DNA of 35,034 nt from assembly GCA_946479075.1 (NCBI GenBank), contig CAMLDT010000008.1, forward strand, positions 1 through 35,034, in the 5' to 3' direction. This stretch comes from an uncultured Polaromonas sp. (GTDB lineage Bacteria; Pseudomonadota; Gammaproteobacteria; Burkholderiales; Burkholderiaceae). The notes under the pieces were generated by a model. The model was given only the letters and a program-made list of their open reading frames with translations. It did not search any database and was not told the origin of the DNA. Position numbers and translations under genes: made by a program. Shown here in pieces: positions 15,792 to 24,034 of the stretch (within the stretch, counting starts at the first letter, position 1; each line of letters begins with the position of its first letter).

Positions 15792-16343
15792 ATGAAAAAG
15801 CCCGAAGATATTGCCAGCCACCCGCTCGACATGCCTTATGCATCGATGGACGAAGCGACGCGCAAGGTGGCGCGCCACATTGCGTCCCGCAAGCATATTT
15901 CCCGCAACACCGCGGACGACGAAGTCAGCACCCGCGGCCAGCGTGCAGCCGATGCCGTCGCGCGCTTCGGCGGGTCCTGGACCTTCATCATGCTGTTTGC
16001 CATCGTCCTGGTCGCCTGGGTGGTGCTCAACTCGCTGGTTCTGGTTCGTTACGGAGGCGGCTTTGATCCCTATCCCTACATCCTGCTCAACCTGTTTCTC
16101 TCGATGCTGGCATCGATCCAGGCACCCATCATCCTGATGTCGCAAAACCGCCAGGCAGAAAAAGACCGCCTGGTGGCGGCACACGACTACGAAGTCAACC
16201 TCAAGGCCGAGCTGGAGATCATGCTGCTGCATGAAAAAATCGACCTGCTGCGCGAAGGCCAGTGGAGTGAGTTGCTGCGCATCCAGCAGGAGCAGATCCG
16301 GTTGATGACGCAGTTGCGCGACACGCCGCCCCCGGCACCATGA
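15792..16343 (+). CDS. DUF1003 inner-membrane protein
   Basis: The 183-residue protein has the DUF1003 layout: a soluble N-terminus, two transmembrane segments (FIMLFAIVLVAWVVLNSLV and YILLNLFLSMLASIQAPIIL), the conserved MSQNRQAEKDR, and a helical cytoplasmic C-terminus (VNLKAELEIMLLHEKIDLLR). Function is unknown. The start at 15792 has GAGGA five bases upstream. It is transcribed towards the MATE gene 79 bp away; co-transcription is possible. Confidence 0.9.
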   Translation: MKKPEDIASHPLDMPYASMDEATRKVARHIASRKHISRNTADDEVSTRGQRAADAVARFGGSWTFIMLFAIVLVAWVVLNSLVLVRYGGGFDPYPYILLNLFLSMLASIQAPIILMSQNRQAEKDRLVAAHDYEVNLKAELEIMLLHEKIDLLREGQWSELLRIQQEQIRLMTQLRDTPPPAP

Positions 16344-16422
16344 ACTCTGGCGGCACAATCACAGCTTTGATTTCAAGCTGGCGGCCTGGCTGCTGCGCTG
16401 ACAACCGGCCCCCGCCCCACCC

Positions 16423-17916
16423 ATGACCTCTTCCGGAAAAAATGACCTTCCCCCGTTGCCGGCGGACGACCTGGCCGCCGCCGGCGAAATAGCCGCACCG
16501 CCCGCCGCGGTGGCCGACCCGGTACCGCCGCTAGCCAAGCCGGCGAGCCTGGCGCGCGGCCGGGGCTTCGCGGCCAAGGGCCCGCTCTGGAAAACCTTTC
16601 TGGCTTTCCTGGCGCCCATGCTGCTCAGCAATATCCTGCAATCGCTGTCGGGCACGCTCAACAACGTGTATGTCGGCCAGATGATTGGCGTGGGCGCGCT
16701 GGCCGCGGTGTCGAGCTTCTTTCCGGTGATGTTCTTTTTTATCGCCTTCACCATCGGCCTGGGCGCCGGTGCCTCGGTGCTGATTGGCCAGGCCTGGGGC
16801 GCGGGTGATGTCCGCAAGGTCAAGGCCGTCGCCGGCACCACCCTCACCGTGGGCGTGATTTTTGGCCTGCTGGTCGCCGTGTTTGGCGGGGGGTTCACGC
16901 GTAACCTGCTGGCCGCGTTGGGCACGCCACCCGACATCCTGGCCGACGCCACGCTTTATGCCCGCATCATGCTGCTGGCCATGCCCGGGCTCATCATCTT
17001 CCTGCTGTCCACCGCCATGCTGCGCGGTGTGGGCGACACCATCACACCGCTGTACACGCTGGGCATTTCGACCGCCATTGGCCTGGTTGTGACCCCGGCA
17101 CTGATCCGCGGCTGGGGCGGTTTGCCCATGCTGGGGGTCGCCAGCGGCGCGGTCGCCACGGTGGTGTCTTTTGTCGTGGCGACCACCTGGCTGGCCTTCC
17201 GGCTGCGGCGCACCCGCAGCCCGCTGGCGCCCGACGCCACGTTTGCGCGCAGCCTGCGCATCAACCCGGCCATCCTCAAAACCGTGCTCAAGGTCGGCGT
17301 GCCCACCGGTGTGCAAATGATCGTCATTTCACTGGCGGAAGTTGCGCTGCTGTCGCTGGTCAACAGCTACGGCTCGAACGCCACCGCCGCCTATGGCGCA
17401 GTCAACCAGGTGGTGGCCTATGTGCAGTTTCCTGCCATATCGATTGCCATCACCGCCTCCATCCTCGGGGCGCAGGCCATAGGCGCCGGGCACCACCACA
17501 AGCTCGGCGCCATTGCGCGCACCGGCCTGGTCATGAACCTGGCCCTGACCGGCTCGCTGGTGCTGCTGGGCTACCTGTTTTCCCGCCACCTGATGGGCTT
17601 TTTCATCACCAGCGCGCCGGTGATCGAGCTGGCGCAGACCCTGCTGCACATCATGCTCTGGAGCAGCGTGGTTTTCGGCATGGCCTCGGTGCTCTCGGGC
17701 GTGATGCGTGCCAGCGGCTCGGTCCTGGTGCCGACCGGCATCGCGATTTTCTGCATCGCGGCCATCGAGGTGCCTGTGGCCTGGTTCATGAGCCACCGCA
17801 TCGGCATCAACGGCATCTGGATCGCCTACCCGGTGACCTTCATCGCCATGCTGGGCCTGCAAACGGCTTACTACCGGCTGGTGTGGAAGAAAAAAGCGAT
17901 CAGCCGGCTGGTGTGA
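16423..17916 (+). CDS. MATE-family multidrug efflux transporter
   Basis: This inner-membrane antiporter of 497 residues exports drugs or metabolites using Na+ or H+. About twelve hydrophobic segments are present. The first begins APMLLSNILQSLSGTLNNVY, and VGQMIGVGALAAVS with GLGAGASVLIGQAWGAGD are typical MATE blocks. The second half repeats the layout (VGVPTGVQMIVISLAEVALL and LGAQAIGAGHHHK). The first 50 residues form an Ala/Pro-rich soluble tail not usual for the family. Substrate is unknown. Confidence 0.94.
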   Translation: MTSSGKNDLPPLPADDLAAAGEIAAPPAAVADPVPPLAKPASLARGRGFAAKGPLWKTFLAFLAPMLLSNILQSLSGTLNNVYVGQMIGVGALAAVSSFFPVMFFFIAFTIGLGAGASVLIGQAWGAGDVRKVKAVAGTTLTVGVIFGLLVAVFGGGFTRNLLAALGTPPDILADATLYARIMLLAMPGLIIFLLSTAMLRGVGDTITPLYTLGISTAIGLVVTPALIRGWGGLPMLGVASGAVATVVSFVVATTWLAFRLRRTRSPLAPDATFARSLRINPAILKTVLKVGVPTGVQMIVISLAEVALLSLVNSYGSNATAAYGAVNQVVAYVQFPAISIAITASILGAQAIGAGHHHKLGAIARTGLVMNLALTGSLVLLGYLFSRHLMGFFITSAPVIELAQTLLHIMLWSSVVFGMASVLSGVMRASGSVLVPTGIAIFCIAAIEVPVAWFMSHRIGINGIWIAYPVTFIAMLGLQTAYYRLVWKKKAISRLV

Positions 17917-17958
17917 AAGGACGAAGCGTAAGGGCGTGCGGGCACGAATCGCGCCGCC

Positions 17959-18267
17959 TCACAAGCCGTCCGGCTGCTTTCCCGGGCGCCCGGCCGATGC
18001 GGCAATCTCGGCCCATGACTTTCCGCCGGCCCGCAACTGTTCCACCGAAGGGCCGTTGACGTTGCCGTACTGCGCCAGGCTCCTGGCCTCGATGATGGCC
18101 AGGGCGCCAGCCGGTGTCTTGCCGCGGTACACCTGTTTAAGCTGGTCCCGTGCATGAACGGCCCAGCGCGCCACCTCTTCCGGTGCCTCGCCCGCAGCCA
18201 GCCTGGCCGCTACCTGTGTGCCCAGTTGGGCCACCGCACTTTCGTACCCCAAACGTATGTCTGCCAT
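17959..18267 (-). CDS. Small hypothetical protein
   Basis: This 102-residue soluble, helical protein is rich in Ala. It begins MADIRLGYESAVAQLGTQVA, continues EEVARWAVHARDQLKQVYRG and ends PSVEQLRAGGKSWAEIAASA. The last block (sequence-position-Leu-Arg-Ala-x-Gly-Lys-Ser-Trp) looks like a small structured motif that I do not recognise. CAGGGC precedes the ATG. It stands alone between the MATE gene (convergent) and the next small gene (divergent). Coding is supported by the start region and clean frame; function is unknown. Confidence 0.7.
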   Translation of the reverse strand: MADIRLGYESAVAQLGTQVAARLAAGEAPEEVARWAVHARDQLKQVYRGKTPAGALAIIEARSLAQYGNVNGPSVEQLRAGGKSWAEIAASAGRPGKQPDGL

Positions 18268-18390
18268 GCCCTGAATTTAAACGCTGTGCCTGACCCGGAT
18301 GCGCGCGGCGTCCACCAAAGGCTTAGTGGTTTTCCCAGTCTGTACGCCCCGCAAACGCCCCGCTATTCTTGACTTTTTGAGGAGGGATGC

Positions 18391-18648
18391 ATGGAACCGT
18401 CTGCGAATGCCCAGGACCACGGCGACTGGCTCAGCTTTGACATGTCGCATGCCGGCAGCAGCATCCCGGTGCGCATTTCGCGCGCGGCCATGGAAGAACA
18501 CTTCGATGCCGGCCAGGGCCCGGGCTCGCTGGCCAAAGCCTATGAACTCGACGCCGAGATGATTCACGCCCGGGCCGCCGACCAGATCGTGTTTGGCACG
18601 GCCTACTCCGCGGACAAGCCGCTGGTGCTCGGGGCGGAGCACTTCTAG
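18391..18648 (+). CDS. Small DUF1488-like protein
   Basis: The product has 85 residues. A strong ribosome site (GAGGAGGG) ends four bases before the ATG. The order GSSIPVRISRAAMEEHF, an Ala-rich helix, IHARAADQIVFG, and a short end VLGAEHF resembles DUF1488 proteins, but the match is by eye and weak. No catalytic motif is visible. Its stop faces the UBP-finger gene stop 20 bp away. Confidence 0.7.
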   Translation: MEPSANAQDHGDWLSFDMSHAGSSIPVRISRAAMEEHFDAGQGPGSLAKAYELDAEMIHARAADQIVFGTAYSADKPLVLGAEHF

Positions 18649-18668
18649 CGCGCGCATCCCCACAGCAC

Positions 18669-18929
18669 TCAGCCCACCTGAAGCTGGTGTTCGTAACACC
18701 ACATCCAGCGCTCACCCGGCTCCAGCGAACGAATCACCGCGTGGCCGGTCGCCGCATGGTGTTTGCTGGCATGTTTGTTTTTTGAGTCATCACAGCAGCC
18801 AACATGGCCGCAGTGCACGCACAGCCTCAAGTGCACCCAGCGGTCGCCCAGGGCCAGGCATTCTTCACAGCCTGCGGCATTCGGCGCATGGATGTCGGCA
18901 GGCACATGGCTACAGGCTTTGATGGGCAT
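18669..18929 (-). CDS. UBP-type zinc finger protein
   Basis: The 86-residue protein is essentially one ZnF-UBP domain: C-x-H (Cys6, His8), CEEC (21-24), CVHCGHVGCC (37-46), then HASKHHAATGHAV, ending with WCYEHQ. In eukaryotes this fold binds ubiquitin C-termini; bacterial stand-alone forms have no settled role. It lies 32 bp downstream of the FAD oxidoreductase gene on the same strand, with GGAG before its ATG, so the two probably form an operon. It may be a zinc-dependent partner or regulator of that enzyme (inference). Confidence 0.9.
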   Translation of the reverse strand: MPIKACSHVPADIHAPNAAGCEECLALGDRWVHLRLCVHCGHVGCCDDSKNKHASKHHAATGHAVIRSLEPGERWMWCYEHQLQVG

Positions 18930-18961
18930 GCTTATCTCCAGCAGTTAAAAAAGGGGCGGGC

Positions 18962-20653
18962 TCAGGCGATTTGGGCCGCCAGGTGTTTGTGGATCATGGC
19001 CACGGCCGCAGCGCCTTCGCCGATGGCGCCGCCGACACGCTTGACCGAGCCGCTGCGCACATCACCCACGGCGAAGAGACCGGGAATGCTGGTCTCCAGC
19101 GGGGCCGGCGTGTGGCCCGGCTGGTGGCTCTGGACCTTGTCGCCGGTCAGCACAAAACCCTGGGCATCGATGGCGGCGCCGCAGTTTCTGAGCCATTCGG
19201 TTTCCGGGTCGGCCCCGACAAACATGAAGATGTTTCTCAGCGCCGTCTGCTTTTGGGCGCCGTGCTGGCGGTTGCGCCAGGTCACGCCCGTCAACCCCGC
19301 CTCCGGCTCGCCATGCAGGGCCGCCAGTTCGGTGTGCGGCAGCAGCTCGATATTTGGCGTGGCTTCGATGCGGTCGATCAGGTAGCGTGACATGCTGGCT
19401 GCCAGGCTGGGGCCGCGCACCAGCACATTGACCTTGGCTGCATGCTGCGACAGGAACACGGCCGCCTGACCGGCCGAATTGCCGCCGCCGACCAGCGCCA
19501 CTTCAGTCTGGCTGCACATTTTCGCCTCCAGCGCCGAGGCCCAGTACCAGACCCCGCGGCCTTCGAAGTCAGACAGGCGCGGAACCTCCGGCCGCCGGTA
19601 ACGCGCGCCGCTGGCAACCACCATGGTTTTACCGCGCAGCCGGCGCCCGTCCGTCAGCGTGAGCTGAAGTTCGCCCTCGGTCGCCATGCGGCTGCAATCG
19701 AGGGCTTTGGCCTGCGCCGGAATCAGCATCTCCACACCGAACTTCTGCGCCTGCACATAGGCGCGGCCGGCCAGCGCCTGACCCGAAATGCCGGTCGGAA
19801 AGCCGAGGTAGTTTTCAATGCGCGCGCTGGCCCCGGCCTGCCCGCCGTAAGCCCGGCAGTCCAGCACCAGCACATGCAGCCCTTCTGAAGCCGCATACAC
19901 CGCCGTGGCCAGGCCGGCCGGGCCGGCACCGACCACAATCACATCGAACAGCTCGTCGTGGTCGGCTGTGTCCACCATGCCCATGCATCGGGCCAGTTCA
20001 CCCTCGGTCGGGTTCAGCAGCACCCGGCCGTTCGGGCAAACCGCCAGCACATCGGCCGCACCAGCGGCGTACTGCGCCAGCAGCGCAGCAGCGTCGGCGT
20101 CCCTGCTGCTGTCCATCACCTGGTGCGGCTCGCCATTGCGGCTGAGGAAGCTCTGCAGGCGAATCACTGCGGCGGACTGCGGCGGCCCGATCAGCACCGG
20201 GCCGCTGGCGCCAGCCTCGATCAGCGCGACCCGGCGCAGGATCAATGCGCGCACCAGGCGTTCGCCCAGGTCGGCCTCGGCAATGATCAGCGCACGCAGC
20301 TGCTCCGGCGCAATCAGCAGGGCCTGCCCATCCTCTTCGGCATGGCCATCGACCAGCGCCACGCTGCCCGAGAGTTGCCCCACCTCCGCCGAGAACTCAC
20401 CCGGCCCATGCTGCACCAACGGCACCACATGGCCCATGCCGTCGCGCTGGCTGACGGCCACCCGGCCCTTGAGCACCACAAACATGCCCGGCCCCGGCTC
20501 ACCCGCGGTAAACAGGCGCTCGCCCCGCCTGAAATCCAGCACCTGGCCGAAGCGCCGCATGCGTGCGAGGTCGGCCTCGGCCAACACCGGAAACATCTGG
20601 TGGCGACGGCTGGCGTCGGGAAAAAATGGGGTCACCGGGGAATCGTCGGCCAT
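18962..20653 (-). CDS. FAD-dependent oxidoreductase with N-terminal cyclic-nucleotide-binding-like domain
   Basis: The protein has 563 residues in three parts. Residues about 20-130 are a cNMP-binding-like beta barrel (GERLFTAGEPGPGMFVVLKG, then GEFSAEVGQLSG). Residues about 150-225 look like a thioredoxin/glutaredoxin fold without a CxxC. From 235 on it is thioredoxin-reductase-like: GAGPAG at 242-247, YGGQAGASARIENYLGFP, a second nucleotide site VGGGNSAGQAAVFLSQ, and the FAD-end motif FAVGDVRSGSVKRVGGA. The redox CxxC of thioredoxin reductase is missing (the site reads WYWASALEAKMC). The donor is probably NAD(P)H; the acceptor is unknown. The ATG at 20653 was chosen for GGAG upstream; an earlier in-frame ATG lies at 20719. 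Confidence 0.9.
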   Translation of the reverse strand: MADDSPVTPFFPDASRRHQMFPVLAEADLARMRRFGQVLDFRRGERLFTAGEPGPGMFVVLKGRVAVSQRDGMGHVVPLVQHGPGEFSAEVGQLSGSVALVDGHAEEDGQALLIAPEQLRALIIAEADLGERLVRALILRRVALIEAGASGPVLIGPPQSAAVIRLQSFLSRNGEPHQVMDSSRDADAAALLAQYAAGAADVLAVCPNGRVLLNPTEGELARCMGMVDTADHDELFDVIVVGAGPAGLATAVYAASEGLHVLVLDCRAYGGQAGASARIENYLGFPTGISGQALAGRAYVQAQKFGVEMLIPAQAKALDCSRMATEGELQLTLTDGRRLRGKTMVVASGARYRRPEVPRLSDFEGRGVWYWASALEAKMCSQTEVALVGGGNSAGQAAVFLSQHAAKVNVLVRGPSLAASMSRYLIDRIEATPNIELLPHTELAALHGEPEAGLTGVTWRNRQHGAQKQTALRNIFMFVGADPETEWLRNCGAAIDAQGFVLTGDKVQSHQPGHTPAPLETSIPGLFAVGDVRSGSVKRVGGAIGEGAAAVAMIHKHLAAQIA

Positions 20654-20849
20654 GGAAGTGCACTCCGGAATGACTGTGCAGCCCGCAAATTCGGGCAAAC
20701 ACGGGGCTTGGCTGTTCAATCACCCAAATGTATCGCGGGCGGCGGCCTGAGGCAGGACACGGTGTTTTCCGACATCCGATTGCGCGGACGGCCGTGTTGG
20801 CGGCGCGCGCCTGTGTTGAAGATGGCTCATGAACTTTTGAAAGGGAGTC

Positions 20850-21116
20850 ATGTTCAACCAATTGGTGAAAGCCATCCCTGCAGCCAGCCGGATTTCCCTG
20901 GCTGACCGGCGCGCGGTGGCTCGCTGGTGCCAGGAGCTTGCGTGTACAGAGCGGCAATTGCGCGCTGCAGTTTATGTCGTGGGCAGCCAGCCGGCACATG
21001 TGCGCAACTACCTTCATCGCCCGTCGGTGGGTGCCGTGCGGAACACGTTGCAACCCGGCGGCGTTACGGTGTGGCAGGGGAGTGGGGCTTGCCTGTTGCC
21101 CACCCAAGCCGCTTGA
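20850..21116 (+). CDS. DUF3606 domain protein
   Basis: The 88-residue product has the DUF3606 pattern: RISLADRRAVARWCQELACT then LRAAVYVVGSQPAHVRNYL (family form: Ile-x-Leu, Trp-Cys-x-x-Leu, Leu-x-x-Ala-Val-x-x-Val-Gly, Val-x-x-Tyr-Leu). AGGGAG lies just before the ATG. The C-terminal 30 residues after the domain have no known motif. Function is unknown. It is divergent from the FAD oxidoreductase and is followed by a repeat A copy. Confidence 0.82.
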   Translation: MFNQLVKAIPAASRISLADRRAVARWCQELACTERQLRAAVYVVGSQPAHVRNYLHRPSVGAVRNTLQPGGVTVWQGSGACLLPTQAA

Positions 21117-21135
21117 TCGCGCCTCATCGCGGCTG

Positions 21136-21194
21136 TTCGCTCCTGTTTCGATAGCTGACCATGCCCGATGGGCGCGGGCTGGCGGCCATTTTGA
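21136..21194 (+). repeat. Repeat A, copy 5
   Basis: It reads TTCGCTCCTGTTTCGATAGC, then a GC-rich centre, then GGGCTGGCGGCCATTTTGAC. It lies between the stops of the DUF3606 gene and the convergent esterase gene. Confidence 0.82.
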
Positions 21195-21220
21195 CTTATC
21201 AACGGCAATCCGGAAGTGCT

Positions 21221-22183
21221 TCAGCGCCTTAGCAGACCGTGCAGCGCCTCCAGGCTCTGGTGCACATAGCGGCGAGCGGCGCCGGGCTTGCCCAGCCAGC
21301 GCAAGAAGGCGTGCGGCATGCCCGTCGCGTCGATGCGCACCGCATCAACGCCTGCATGGTGCAGGCGCTGGACCAGGATCTCGGCATCGCTGCGCAGTGG
21401 ATCAAGCTCCGCCGCCAGCACCACAGCCGGCGGCAACCCCGAAAAATCAGTGGCCAGAAGTGGCGCCACACGCCAGTCGGCGTGGGCGATGTCAGCGCCA
21501 AAATAATCGTCCAGGATGCGCTGGCAACGCGCGCGAGTCAGCAGTGGCGCTTCGGCGTTGGCGATGTAGGACTCGGTATCGAAGTTGTTGCCGACGATGG
21601 GATAGGCCAGCCACAGCGCCTGCAGCGTGATCTCGCCGCGCAGGGCCAGCGCCGCTGCCAGCGCAATGTTGGCCCCGGAGCTGTCGCCGCCGACACCGAT
21701 GCGTGCGGTATCCACGCCCTGCTCCTGCGCGTGCGCCGCCAGCCAGCGCACCGCGGCGACCGCGTCATCGAAAGCCGCAGGAAAGCGGTGCTGCGGCAGC
21801 TTGCGGTAATTGACGCTCATCACCGTGCAATCGGCCAGCGTCGCCATGGCGCAGCAGGCGGCGTCCTGGCTGTCCAGGTCGCCGTTGGTGAAACCGCCGC
21901 CGTGGAAATACAGCATCGCCGGCAAGGCGCTGCCGGCACTTGCCTGTGGCCGGTAGAACCGCACCTCCAGCGGCACCGGCGTGTCGATGACAAGGTCGCG
22001 GATGTCCAGCGCATGCGGTGGACGCACCAGCGGTTGGCGGGCTACCTCCCAGGCGGCGCGCACTTGGGCGGGTGTCAGCAAATGCGCGGGCGTGGCGCCA
22101 GCGGCGGCCATCTGGCGGACAGCGGGCGCAATGTCAGGGTCCAGCCGCGCGTCAAGTTGTTCAGGCGTCAAGGGGATCGTCAT
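21221..22183 (-). CDS. Alpha/beta hydrolase, hormone-sensitive-lipase (Aes-like) esterase
   Basis: The 320-residue enzyme shows the HSL-type oxyanion motif HGGGF at residues 94-98. The nucleophile is Ser168 in GDSSG, the acid Asp261 in AELDPLRSD and the base His291 in MPHAFLRW. It should hydrolyse short acyl or aryl esters. The N-terminus (TPEQLDARLDPDIAPAVRQM) is the usual cap segment. It is divergent from a LysR gene and part of a likely catabolic group with the cupin, Bug receptor and aldolase genes. The natural substrate is unknown. Confidence 0.93.
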   Translation of the reverse strand: MTIPLTPEQLDARLDPDIAPAVRQMAAAGATPAHLLTPAQVRAAWEVARQPLVRPPHALDIRDLVIDTPVPLEVRFYRPQASAGSALPAMLYFHGGGFTNGDLDSQDAACCAMATLADCTVMSVNYRKLPQHRFPAAFDDAVAAVRWLAAHAQEQGVDTARIGVGGDSSGANIALAAALALRGEITLQALWLAYPIVGNNFDTESYIANAEAPLLTRARCQRILDDYFGADIAHADWRVAPLLATDFSGLPPAVVLAAELDPLRSDAEILVQRLHHAGVDAVRIDATGMPHAFLRWLGKPGAARRYVHQSLEALHGLLRR

Positions 22184-22251
22184 GCGCCGATCTTACGCAA
22201 AGCCAGGGCCTGAGTCCTATACCGTTTGGGTCGAGCCGACATGCGCACGAG

Positions 22252-22270
22252 GCATGCCGTAACGGCATGC
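22252..22270. promoter_or_regulatory. Perfect 9-bp inverted repeat, LysR operator candidate
   Basis: GCATGCCGT and ACGGCATGC flank a single A, in the region between the divergent esterase and lysR starts. Further GCATGC sites lie close by (near 22275). It is probably the binding site of the adjacent LysR protein. Confidence 0.6.
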
Positions 22271-22319
22271 TGGAGCATGCATACCAGGGAAAATGCACCC
22301 GGCTGGCCTAGAATCTGCC

Positions 22320-23276
22320 ATGGACATCCGGCAGCTTCGTTATTTCGTCACCGTCGCCAGCCACGAGAACTTCTCCAAGGCGGCGCAGCAGCTTTTTATC
22401 GCCCAGCCGGCGCTGAGCCGCAGCATCCGCGCGCTGGAGGACGAACTGGAAGTGCGGCTGTTCGACCGGCACCTGCGAGGCGCCACCCTGACGCCCGAAG
22501 GCCGTGAACTGCTGGAACGCAGCAAGTTCCTGCTGCGCAGCTTCGACCAGATCAAAAGCGACATCAAGGACAGCGGCGTCATCGCCTCCGGGCCCGTGGT
22601 GATCGGCATGACACCGAATTTTTCCATGGTGGCCGGCGTGCCCATCGCGCAGGAGGTGCTCAAGCGCTTTCCCAACGCCGAGCTGAAAATCATCGAGGCC
22701 TACAGCCCGGAGCTGAGGGACAACCTGCGGGACGGCAGCGTGGACATGGCGCTGCTCAGCGGCAGCGCCCCCAACAGCACGCCGGCGCTGGCGGTGGAGC
22801 ACCTGTTCCAGGACCGGCTGTGCCTGGTAGGCCGCGCGGGCGACCCGCTGCTGGCGCAGTCGTCGCTGGCGATCACGCGGCTGGCCGGCCTGCCGCTGGT
22901 GCTCAGCGGCACCTCGGTGGCGGGCATTCTCAACGAGCTGGAATCGCAGGCGCGGCGGCGGCGCATCACCATCGACGTCGTCGCCGAAGTCAACTCCTTC
23001 CGGCTGGCGGCGCAGATGATTCTGGCCGGCATGGGCTACACGGTGTACAGCGCTTCGGGCCTGATCGGCCCGCAGGCCATGAGCGGCCTGGCCGCCGTGC
23101 CCATCGACGATCTGTGGCTGCAGCGCAGCCTGGCCTGGCCGCTGAACCGGCCGCTGTCGCGATTGTCCAGCGAGGTGCTGCTGGTGGTGCGCGAAACGCT
23201 GGGCCAACTGGTCCGCAGCGGCCAATGGCCGGGCGTGGGGCCGGCCCGCCGGAGAAAGCCCGCTGGCGGCAAGTGA
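22320..23276 (+). CDS. LysR-family transcriptional regulator
   Basis: The protein has 318 residues. It begins MDIRQLRYFVTVASHENFSK, with the helix-turn-helix in KAAQQLFIAQPALSRSIRAL followed by EDELEVRLFDR. The C-terminal effector domain has GPVVIGMTPNFS, ELRDNLRDGSVDMALLSG and AAQMILAGMGYTVYS. The style is of the CbL/NAC-like group that governs aromatic or organic-acid catabolism. It is divergent from the esterase and upstream of the cupin, Bug and aldolase genes, so it may control both sides. I see no clear ribosome site before the ATG; TAGAAT lies unusually close to it. Confidence 0.93.
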   Translation: MDIRQLRYFVTVASHENFSKAAQQLFIAQPALSRSIRALEDELEVRLFDRHLRGATLTPEGRELLERSKFLLRSFDQIKSDIKDSGVIASGPVVIGMTPNFSMVAGVPIAQEVLKRFPNAELKIIEAYSPELRDNLRDGSVDMALLSGSAPNSTPALAVEHLFQDRLCLVGRAGDPLLAQSSLAITRLAGLPLVLSGTSVAGILNELESQARRRRITIDVVAEVNSFRLAAQMILAGMGYTVYSASGLIGPQAMSGLAAVPIDDLWLQRSLAWPLNRPLSRLSSEVLLVVRETLGQLVRSGQWPGVGPARRRKPAGGK

Positions 23277-23398
23277 AGCGCTGTTGCAGCCCAACACGCC
23301 GGCATTCATTTTTGGCATGGCTCGCATGCGAATTTGATAATTTACGCCACACGCTCACGACCGCATGATGAAGGCTCTGACCATCCAAGGAGACCCCC

Positions 23399-23965
23399 AT
23401 GCCCAGCCAGCTTTTCAAAAACATCGAAGCCACCCGCGTTGCACGCTTCAAGCAGCTCAAGCCTTTTGGCCTGGCTTTTGTGGATTCGCTGCTGCCCGAC
23501 GGACGCAAGAAAAACCTCAAGGTGATCGGCAAGGGTGTGGTCGAAAACAAGGACATGATGCCGCCCATCAGCGAGGACCACGGCTTCACCGTCTCCTACA
23601 TCGTGGTGCCGCCGGATGGCGGCGCCGGGCTGCATGCGCACAAGACCGCGGAAGTTTTCATTCCCATGAATGGCGAGCTGCATGTGCTGATCGGCGACGA
23701 CAAGGAAGAGCTGGTGCTGCAGCCGCTGGATGTGATTTCCGTGCCGGTGGGCGTGATGCGCGGTTTCCGCAACCGCACCGGCAAGGAGCTGACGGTGCTG
23801 GCCATGGTCGGCGGCCACACCGGCGGTGGCGCGGTGACCTGGCACCCCGACGTGCTGGACCGCGCGGCGCGCGACACCGGGCTGGGCATCGACGAGGCCG
23901 GCCAGCTCAAGCGCCTGCCCAACTTCAAGGCGCCGGCTGACCTGGAGGGCAGCAGCGTCTTTTGA
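23399..23965 (+). CDS. Cupin-domain protein
   Basis: The product has 188 residues. The first cupin motif is GAGLHAHKTAEVFIPMNGEL, with the two His and the Glu that bind metal. The second motif reads VPVGVMRGFRN, where the usual His is Arg, so the metal site has lost a ligand or is altered. AAGGAGA precedes the ATG at 23399. The gene lies with the Bug receptor and aldolase genes. Cupins in such settings are often dioxygenases, isomerases or small-molecule binders; which applies here is unclear. Confidence 0.88.
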   Translation: MPSQLFKNIEATRVARFKQLKPFGLAFVDSLLPDGRKKNLKVIGKGVVENKDMMPPISEDHGFTVSYIVVPPDGGAGLHAHKTAEVFIPMNGELHVLIGDDKEELVLQPLDVISVPVGVMRGFRNRTGKELTVLAMVGGHTGGGAVTWHPDVLDRAARDTGLGIDEAGQLKRLPNFKAPADLEGSSVF

Positions 23966-24034
23966 AGCTGCCTTGCGGCGCCGTGCCCCCGCAGCCCTGG
24001 TCCTTGAAGCCCCAAAATAATGGAGACAACCCCG

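Noticed and set aside
18962..20653. Calling the FAD enzyme thioredoxin reductase (trxB)
   Set aside because: The CxxC redox site is absent, and an N-terminal cNMP-like barrel is present.
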